A DNA stretch of 5,419 nucleotides, from contig JAFSWK010000094.1 in NCBI GenBank assembly GCA_017444505.1, positions 1 to 5,419 of the forward strand, in the 5' to 3' direction. This DNA comes from Rhodocyclaceae bacterium. Its GTDB lineage: Bacteria > Pseudomonadota > Gammaproteobacteria > Burkholderiales > Rhodocyclaceae. The notes beneath the pieces were generated by a model, which was given only the letters and a program-made list of their open reading frames with translations, had not been told where the DNA came from and ran no database searches. Position numbers and translations under genes: made by a program. This document shows positions 1 through 5,419 of the stretch, in pieces. Numbering within the stretch: position 1 is the first letter of the stretch; each line of letters opens with the position of its first letter.

Positions 1-3000
1 CAGATCGGCGATGCCCGCGGCGTTGGCCAGGGGGCTGTCCGGGAGGATTTCGGGGAGGACGACTTCGCATTCAGGCACTTCGGTGCGCGTGGAGTCGTTT
101 TCTTTGTGCACGAAGATGGCGGCGACGCGCACGCGGAGAATCTCACCGGCAGGCGGCTGGAATTTGCTGGACATTTTGCCGACGATGCCGCCTTGCGGGT
201 CATACAAATCCCATTTTGCGGTGTTGTTGCGCGGCGCTTGCAGCCGCAGTTCGTCGCCCACTTCCAGACGGGCAATGCGGCGGCGGGCGGCGGCATTACC
301 TTTGTATGCCGGCCAGGAGAGGATGACCTCATTCTGTCCGGCGATGTGCAAAACGCAGTCGAGTTCGGGCTGGCGTTTGCCCACGGGGGCGGGCGTGGTG
401 CGCAGGCACAGGGGGGCAATGTCGGGCAGGAAGGCGTGCGGCACGCCGGTGTGCGTACACAGGGTGAGGGTTTTGCGGGCGCGGGTCATGGCGACGTAGT
501 ACAGGCGGCGTTCGTCGTCGCTATTCCGTTGCCATTTGCCGTGGTCGAGCAAAAGGACGTGGTCAAATTCCAGCCCTTTGGCGCGGTGGGCGGTCATCAG
601 CAGCAGGGGGCCTTGCGTGCCCGGGTCGATGTGTTTTTTGCCGGAACCAAATTCGTAGAGGCTTTCGATGACTTGCTCGACGAGGCGTTCAAGCTGCGGG
701 GCGCTGTCTTCGGTCTCCACGATGAAACTGGCCAGCGTGGCGCGCTGCGGGTGGTCGATGTAGCTGCGAACGTCCGCACGCCAGCGGCGGCGAAACCAGC
801 GCGAGAGCGTGGCAGGGCGCAGCAGGCTGCGGCGGCGGCGATGGGCGCGCAGCAGCGCGAGCAGGGCGGCGCCTTCGCGGGTGCGGTGCCGTTCGGGCGT
901 GAATTGGGCTTCGTTGAGCAGGCGCACGGGCACATTGTGCCGACGGCAGAGCACGGCCAGCGCGGTGAGGTCTTCCCATTGGCGGGCGATGACGGCAAAG
1001 CGGTGCCATGCGGCGCCTTCGGGCGGGGCGGCCAGCTTGTGCAGACGCTGGATTTCGGCAAACACGAGTTGCGCGGCAAGGTTGCCGTCTGCGGGCAGTT
1101 CCAGCAGATGCACGCGCCCGTCGGTGACGGGGTCGCGTGCGCCAAATTCGCCGCCTTTGGGGTCGTCTTTGCGCGAGTGGTTGATGCGGATGGGGGCGTC
1201 GGTTTTCATGCGCTCGCGCGCGGGGGCGATGAGGGCGTTGGCCGCTGCGATGATGTGGGCGGTGGAGCGGTAGTTTTCCAGCAGATGGGCACGCTGAGCG
1301 TGGTAGTCGCTTTCAAAACGGCGGATGAAGCGCACGTCGGCGCCGTTGAAGGCGTAGATGTTCTGGTCATCATCGCCGACGGCGAGCATGTGGAGGCGGT
1401 CTTGCTCGCTGCGCAGCGCCTTGCCTGCAAAGGCGCTGATGAGTTCGTAGGCGTCGTTGTCGATGTCCTGATCTTCGTCGATGAGCCGATAGCGGCAACC
1501 GGCCAGCGCGCGGTCGCGGCGCAGGGAGGCGGCGAAGGTGTCGCCGTCTTCGTCGCGCGCTTCGGCGGCCTGTTGCAGCAGGGCAGTGGCGCGCGGGATG
1601 ATTTCGCCAAACTGGATTTCTTCGCCATATTCGTGGGCGACGGCAAAACTGGTGCCAGTGATGCGCAGCGCCAGCGCGTGCAGGGTCTGGATGACGACGC
1701 CGGCGGCATCTTCCTTGACCAGCGCCCAAAGCCGCCGACGCACTTCCAGTGCGGCGCTGCGGTTGTAGGCGAGCACCATGATGGCCTCGGGCGGCACCTG
1801 ACGCTCGCGCAGCAGCCAGGCGACACGATGCACAATGACGCGGGTTTTGCCGCTGCCAGGTCCGGCAAGGACGAGCAGGTTTTGCTCCGGCTCGGCGGCA
1901 ACGATGGCTTGTTGGTCGGGGTTTTTGAGGTCGAGCAGAATCTTGCGGTGAGATTCTTCGCTGGTGGCCAGCGTGAGCAGGTCTTTGCGCTCGCCCGCAA
2001 AATAGCGGCGGGCAAACTCTGCCGCATTCAGTTTGAAATAGTCTTCTACCAGATACAGGGCGGATTGCATCTTTTGCAGGGCAAGCCGGGCGTATTCGCC
2101 CATCACGTGCACCTGGGCGATTTTGCTTTCGTAATAGAGTTTCAGCGGCAGAAAGTCTGTTTTGTTGAACAGGCGCCGGTTTTCGGGGGAGAGCGCGATG
2201 GTCATGGCAGAGCGGAAAACCGCCTTGCCGCGCGCCAGATGCAGCACTTCGTTGGTGTTCAGGTGAATGAGGCTGGCGTTGAAAATGCGCTCCCAGTCGT
2301 GGAACTCGTGCGCTTGCAGTTCTGTGTCGTCGCGCAGTGCTTTTTCCAGTTCGCCGCGTTTGGCGGTGACGAGCAGGCTGTTGCCCTCGCGGCGGCGCGC
2401 AAATTCGGCGACCAGCGCGCGGCAGAAAACCAGCCGGCGGGCGCTGATGCCTTCGATTTGCGTCCAGTCGCGCAGCACGCGAATGTCGCGCTCATCCAGA
2501 CCGCGCGGGCGTATTTCGATGAAGCGGCGGTTTTTGTCTGCGCCGTCGTCATCAAAGGCTTCGGCAAAGGATTTGAGCAGGCGGGCGAGGGTGTCCGGGG
2601 TGAAATCTGGCTGGCCGGTGTCATGCCGTATCTGATGGCAGAGCTTGCGCAGGTTGAGCGATTGCCAGTGGCTGCTATCGGCATCCGGCGCGTGTTCGCG
2701 CATGTTTTTCAACAGCGCCTGCTCTTGCGCGCAGAGCCGTTCCAGACGCTCGGCAGTGGGGGGCTGGCGGTAGAAGGTGACGCCGATTTCGATGTCGTTA
2801 TCCAGAATCTGCCAGCGATCCAGGTCGTGCAGCATTTTGCGCACGCGGACGGAATCCGCGCCGCTGGCGAGCATCAGTTCATCGGTGGTGACGCCACGGT
2901 CTTCATCCGCCTGAAAGAGCGCGCTGAGGATGGCCAGATAGGGACGGATTGCCTCTTCGCTGGGCAATTCGGGGTTTTTGCGCAGTTTTTCGCGGGCGCT

Positions 3001-5214
3001 GTCCAAGCTGTCGATGCGCAGGCTGCCGGGGAAAATGCGCACGTGGTTTTCCTTGCGTTCCAGCAGGCGGGCATCTTCCAGCGCGGCGATGGCGACGCGC
3101 ACTTTCGTGTCGGCGCCGTGGGCGTCCGGGTCGATGCGCGTTTGTTCGGGAATTTCCAGCAAAATTTCGCCACTGGTGGCGACGACTTCGCGCGCGCCGT
3201 CCTCGTTGTTGTGGCGGTCTTTGCGGTGAATCTGGCGCAGCGCCTTGAGGATGGATTGAATATCGTGCTGCGTGAGGCGCGAGTGTTTCAGCAGACGAAA
3301 CTGCACGTCCATGTCCGCTTCGTCATGGAGCAGGATGCAGCGCGCCGGTTTCTGGTCGCGTCCGGCGCGTCCGGCTTCTTGCAGGTAGTTTTCCAGCGAG
3401 CCGGGCGTGTCCAGATGAATGACCAGCCGCACGTTGTCTTTGTCGACGCCCATGCCGAAAGCGTTGGTGGCGGCGATGAAGGCGGCCTCTTCGCTGTTGA
3501 TGAAATTGTCCTGCACCTTGCGCTTTTCTTCGGCATCGCGCCCGCCGTGAAAATAGTCGCAGGCAATGCCCGCGCGCGTGAGATAGTCGGCCAGTTCTTC
3601 CGTGGTGCGCTGGCGGGCGCAGAAGATGATGGCGCTCTCATCGTTGCGCTGCGCTTCGCGCAGCAATTCCAGCACGGCGGCGTATTTGGCATTTTGCGCC
3701 ACGGGGCGCACCTGATAGTCGAGGTTGTCGCGCCGCACGCCGCCTTCCAGACGAACCAGTTCCATGCCCAGTTTTTCGCGCAAGTGCGTGCAAATGTCGT
3801 CCATGACATCCTGCTTGGCGGTGGCGGTAAAGCAGAACGCGGGCGAGAGTTGCTGCGGCTGGATTTCGCGGCGGATGCACCGGGCGACGTAGAGATAATC
3901 GGGGCGGAAATCGTGCCCCCATTTGGAAAGGCAGTGCGCTTCGTCAAACACCCAGGCGGCGATTTCGCGGTGGCGAATGGCGTTGAGAAAATTGCGGCTG
4001 CGGAATTGTTCGGGGGCGACAAACAACATGCCCAAATCGCCCAGCCGCAGCTTGTCCAGCATGTCTTGGCGCTCTGGTGCGGAAAGCAGGCCGTTGAGAT
4101 AACCGGCGCATTCAATGCCGCGCTTGACCATGCCGTCGACCTGATCCTTCATCAGCGATTGCAGCGGCGAGATGATGACGGTGAGCGCGCCCGTGCGGTA
4201 AAAGCGCGCCAGCGCGGGAAGCTGGTAACACAGCGATTTGCCGCCGCCGGTGGGCAAAATGGCGAGCGTGGGCGTGCGCGCAAAGACGTTGCAGGTGATG
4301 GCCTCTTGCAGCGAGCGCCCGTCGGGCGTGGTGGGCGTGGCGCGAAAATCGGTGATGGGCGGGAAGTACTGGCGCAGCAGCGCGCGCGGGTCGTGCTGCG
4401 CGCGGCACCAGTCGCAGGCGGGGTCAGCGCAGGGCGTGTCACGCAAACGGGTGATGAGTTCGCGGGTGCGCGGAAACTGGTGATGCACCCACGGCGGCAG
4501 CACGGAATTGCCGCCGGCGACGCGCAGCCAGGCGATGGCGTAAGCCAGCGGTTTGTGCCATTCGGGTTGCTGCAAGAGTTCGTCCTGCACATGGCGCGCG
4601 GCGTGAATGCAGACTTTGCCGCCGGATACATGCCGCCAAGCGGCGCGGGCTTCGTCCAGCGTGGGGCGGCGGGGCTGCTTGCGCAGGCGGGCAAAAAAAC
4701 TGGCCAGCCCCTTGTCGCTGTCCTCGGGCACGAGCAGATAGTGCAAACACAAGGCTTCGTGCGGATGTTGGGCGACGCGCTCGCGCAGCGCCCCGGTCTG
4801 GTCAAGAAAGAGTTCGTAGGCAAGCCGCGCATCTTGTTCGGGGTCGTTGCGCGTGGTGGTGCATAGCTTGTAATCCTTGACCAGCCGGTGATAGGGGTTT
4901 TGCGGGAAGGCGATGGGCGAGAGTTCCAGCGTGTCGATGACCGGCAGCTTGAAGAGCGCCAGCGCGCTGTGCAGCGCCTGAAGTTTGGGGCGGTCAAAAG
5001 CGACGATGTTGTGGCCGAGCACAAAAGCTGCGCCCTCGGTGAGCCGGTCCAACCACGCAGGCCAATCCCGATTTTTGCCCGACATGCGCCCGCCTTCACC
5101 GGTATCCGGACGCCAGGCGCCAATTTCGTGCAACACAATCTGGTCCTGACGTGGGGCGACTTCAATGTCAAGGCACAGACATTTGGCGAGAGTGCGCGGG
5201 GGCGGTGTATTCAT
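1..5214 (-). CDS. Exonuclease-RecQ-UvrD multi-domain DNA helicase, 3'-partial
   Basis: Predicted ATP-driven DNA unwinding enzyme with a nuclease domain, acting in DNA repair or processing; 1738 residues are visible and the C-terminus runs off the left edge. Seen: a DEDD exonuclease at about 10-140 (D16-I-E18, HNIVAFD at 68-74, ND-PEQ-D128). A Cys cluster follows (C262, C267, C270, H274). The RecQ core spans about 285-640: Walker A PTGGGKS 321-327, DEAH 424-427, the RecQ loop CLSKWGHDFRPDY 428-440, TAT 463-465, motif V ATNAFGMGVDK 582-592, motif VI QEAGRAGRD 612-620. Winged-helix-like segments lie at about 645-815 and an unassigned helical region at about 815-1095. The UvrD core spans about 1096-1590: NPDQQ 1098-1102, GPGSGKT 1118-1124, TLHAL 1177, DEDQD 1246-1250, GDDDQNIY 1280-1287, NYR 1314-1316, TAHRAKGLEF 1541-1550, YYVAMTRAR 1572-1580. 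A beta-rich tail begins near 1610. Start: the frame opens after an in-frame TGA at 5299-5301, and ATG 5214 is the first start codon; the next ATG (residue 44) would remove D16 and E18. The ribosome binding site is weak. Family membership is secure; the biological role is inferred. Confidence 0.95.
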   Translation of the reverse strand, partial: MNTPPPRTLAKCLCLDIEVAPRQDQIVLHEIGAWRPDTGEGGRMSGKNRDWPAWLDRLTEGAAFVLGHNIVAFDRPKLQALHSALALFKLPVIDTLELSPIAFPQNPYHRLVKDYKLCTTTRNDPEQDARLAYELFLDQTGALRERVAQHPHEALCLHYLLVPEDSDKGLASFFARLRKQPRRPTLDEARAAWRHVSGGKVCIHAARHVQDELLQQPEWHKPLAYAIAWLRVAGGNSVLPPWVHHQFPRTRELITRLRDTPCADPACDWCRAQHDPRALLRQYFPPITDFRATPTTPDGRSLQEAITCNVFARTPTLAILPTGGGKSLCYQLPALARFYRTGALTVIISPLQSLMKDQVDGMVKRGIECAGYLNGLLSAPERQDMLDKLRLGDLGMLFVAPEQFRSRNFLNAIRHREIAAWVFDEAHCLSKWGHDFRPDYLYVARCIRREIQPQQLSPAFCFTATAKQDVMDDICTHLREKLGMELVRLEGGVRRDNLDYQVRPVAQNAKYAAVLELLREAQRNDESAIIFCARQRTTEELADYLTRAGIACDYFHGGRDAEEKRKVQDNFINSEEAAFIAATNAFGMGVDKDNVRLVIHLDTPGSLENYLQEAGRAGRDQKPARCILLHDEADMDVQFRLLKHSRLTQHDIQSILKALRQIHRKDRHNNEDGAREVVATSGEILLEIPEQTRIDPDAHGADTKVRVAIAALEDARLLERKENHVRIFPGSLRIDSLDSAREKLRKNPELPSEEAIRPYLAILSALFQADEDRGVTTDELMLASGADSVRVRKMLHDLDRWQILDNDIEIGVTFYRQPPTAERLERLCAQEQALLKNMREHAPDADSSHWQSLNLRKLCHQIRHDTGQPDFTPDTLARLLKSFAEAFDDDGADKNRRFIEIRPRGLDERDIRVLRDWTQIEGISARRLVFCRALVAEFARRREGNSLLVTAKRGELEKALRDDTELQAHEFHDWERIFNASLIHLNTNEVLHLARGKAVFRSAMTIALSPENRRLFNKTDFLPLKLYYESKIAQVHVMGEYARLALQKMQSALYLVEDYFKLNAAEFARRYFAGERKDLLTLATSEESHRKILLDLKNPDQQAIVAAEPEQNLLVLAGPGSGKTRVIVHRVAWLLRERQVPPEAIMVLAYNRSAALEVRRRLWALVKEDAAGVVIQTLHALALRITGTSFAVAHEYGEEIQFGEIIPRATALLQQAAEARDEDGDTFAASLRRDRALAGCRYRLIDEDQDIDNDAYELISAFAGKALRSEQDRLHMLAVGDDDQNIYAFNGADVRFIRRFESDYHAQRAHLLENYRSTAHIIAAANALIAPARERMKTDAPIRINHSRKDDPKGGEFGARDPVTDGRVHLLELPADGNLAAQLVFAEIQRLHKLAAPPEGAAWHRFAVIARQWEDLTALAVLCRRHNVPVRLLNEAQFTPERHRTREGAALLALLRAHRRRRSLLRPATLSRWFRRRWRADVRSYIDHPQRATLASFIVETEDSAPQLERLVEQVIESLYEFGSGKKHIDPGTQGPLLLMTAHRAKGLEFDHVLLLDHGKWQRNSDDERRLYYVAMTRARKTLTLCTHTGVPHAFLPDIAPLCLRTTPAPVGKRQPELDCVLHIAGQNEVILSWPAYKGNAAARRRIARLEVGDELRLQAPRNNTAKWDLYDPQGGIVGKMSSKFQPPAGEILRVRVAAIFVHKENDSTRTEVPECEVVLPEILPDSPLANAAGIADL

Positions 5215-5298
5215 GGCTCGTCGGAAAGAGAAAGATCCGTCAGGAAAACAGGATAAACCGACGAGGGCTTGCTTGGGCGTCTTGTCCCCGTTTTGTGC
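5215..5298 (-). other. Intergenic leader of the helicase gene
   Basis: This 84-base gap separates the upstream stop from the helicase ATG. It is locally less GC-rich than the flanks, with pyrimidine-rich runs on the minus strand just before the start. The best ribosome-binding candidate is GACGAG, only two bases from the ATG, which is a poor Shine-Dalgarno match with poor spacing. A TATCCT hexamer on the minus strand (about 5249-5254) resembles a -10 box, but no -35 box sits at a proper distance, so no promoter is called. No T-tract terminator was seen after the upstream stop. Confidence 0.6.
5217..5265. repeat. 8-bp inverted repeat ahead of the helicase start
   Basis: CTCGTCGG at 5217-5224 is exactly complementary to CCGACGAG at 5258-5265, with 33 bases between them. 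The left arm ends two bases from the helicase ATG and covers the only Shine-Dalgarno-like bases, so pairing in the mRNA could hide the start region; alternatively the two arms could be protein half-sites. An 8-bp match across such a spacer can arise by chance in GC-rich DNA, so the structure is real but its function is unproven. Confidence 0.4.
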
Positions 5299-5419
5299 TC
5301 AGGCATCCCCGCAAGTGCGGGCAAATTGCGGGAGTTCGTCGGGCGGGGGTTCGACGGTGACGGGGGCGATGCCTTCGGCTTGTAGGCGCGTGGCGATGCT
5401 TTGGCACAGGTGCAGGGTC
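5299..5419 (-). CDS. C-terminal end of an unrecognised upstream gene, 5'-partial
   Basis: Only the last 39 codons and a TGA stop (5299-5301) are inside the window. The tail reads TLHLCQSIATRLQAEGIAPV followed by a Pro/Glu/Asp-rich stretch and ends in RTCGDA. I do not recognise the family. Support for coding is indirect: the frame is open to the window edge, third positions are mostly G or C as in the large downstream gene, and the peptide looks like an amphipathic helix followed by a short acidic, proline-rich tail. It lies 84 bases upstream of the helicase gene on the same strand and in the same frame, so the two may share a transcript. It is too short to exclude a chance open frame. Confidence 0.55.
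   Translation of the reverse strand, partial: TLHLCQSIATRLQAEGIAPVTVEPPPDELPQFARTCGDA
5308..5321. repeat. Short perfect inverted repeat (6-bp arms, 2-base loop)
   Basis: CCCGCA at 5308-5313 and TGCGGG at 5316-5321 are perfectly complementary around the two bases AG. It lies inside the last codons of the upstream gene, a few bases before its TGA. No run of T follows on the minus strand, so it does not look like an intrinsic terminator. It could be a fragment of a dispersed GC-rich palindromic repeat or simply codon-driven. Confidence 0.35.

Noticed and set aside
106..4866. 1586-codon plus-strand ORF starting at GTG 106
   Set aside because: It is the exact codon-aligned antisense of a gene with complete helicase motifs. 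Its product is an odd Ala/Val/Gly/Phe/Gln-rich chain with no recognisable domain, as expected from reverse reading of GC-biased codons.
4152..5171. 339-codon minus-strand ORF in another frame, and similar ones at 3288-4115, 1206-2027 and 597-1145
   Set aside because: They overlap the helicase gene in another frame and give Ser/Ala/Pro/Arg-rich products without domains; the helicase frame explains the DNA completely.
4888..5256. 122-codon plus-strand ORF near the helicase start
   Set aside because: It is in the same antisense register as the large shadow frame, continuing after the single CTA codon, and has no family signal.
5245..5290. Possible sigma-70 promoter for the helicase gene
   Set aside because: A weak TATCCT -10-like hexamer is present, but no acceptable -35 hexamer lies 16-18 bases upstream of it.
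5151..5360. 69-codon plus-strand ORF spanning the intergenic gap
   Set aside because: It crosses the start of the helicase gene and the end of the upstream gene, has no domain or good ribosome binding site, and looks like chance.
1..5419. CRISPR array, tRNA/rRNA genes, insertion sequence or attachment site
   Set aside because: No regularly spaced repeats, no tRNA-like cloverleaf, no transposase motifs or terminal repeats were seen; coding sequence fills nearly all of the window.

Overview
This window is almost entirely one very long minus-strand gene, read from an ATG at 5214 leftwards to base 1, where it leaves the window without a stop codon. It encodes at least 1738 residues. Three enzymatic modules can be read from their motifs: an N-terminal DnaQ-like (DEDD) 3'-5' exonuclease, a central RecQ-type superfamily 2 (SF2) helicase core, and a C-terminal UvrD/PcrA-type superfamily 1 (SF1) helicase. 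A short beta-rich tail follows. No frameshift or internal stop is visible. The product is most likely a multi-domain DNA processing or repair enzyme. Large proteins of this architecture are known to me mainly as uncharacterised 'RecQ family ATP-dependent DNA helicases' of proteobacteria.

Layout. Bases 5299-5419 hold the last 39 codons and the stop of an unrecognised upstream minus-strand gene. Bases 5215-5298 are an 84-base gap with an 8-bp inverted repeat, one arm of which lies just upstream of the helicase start codon. Bases 1-5214 are the exonuclease-RecQ-UvrD gene. The two genes run in the same direction and could be co-transcribed; no convincing promoter or terminator was seen between them.

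Organism. The DNA is GC-rich, with strong G/C preference at third codon positions but a lasting preference for GAA and AAA. Together with the family, this fits a proteobacterium, perhaps a betaproteobacterium. That is an inference, not something the sequence proves.

Caution. The plus strand holds a very long open frame (1586 codons from a GTG at 106 to the stop at 4866). It lies codon-for-codon opposite the helicase gene and is judged to be a shadow. Because the real gene has no stop inside the window, a caller that wants complete ORFs could choose the wrong strand.
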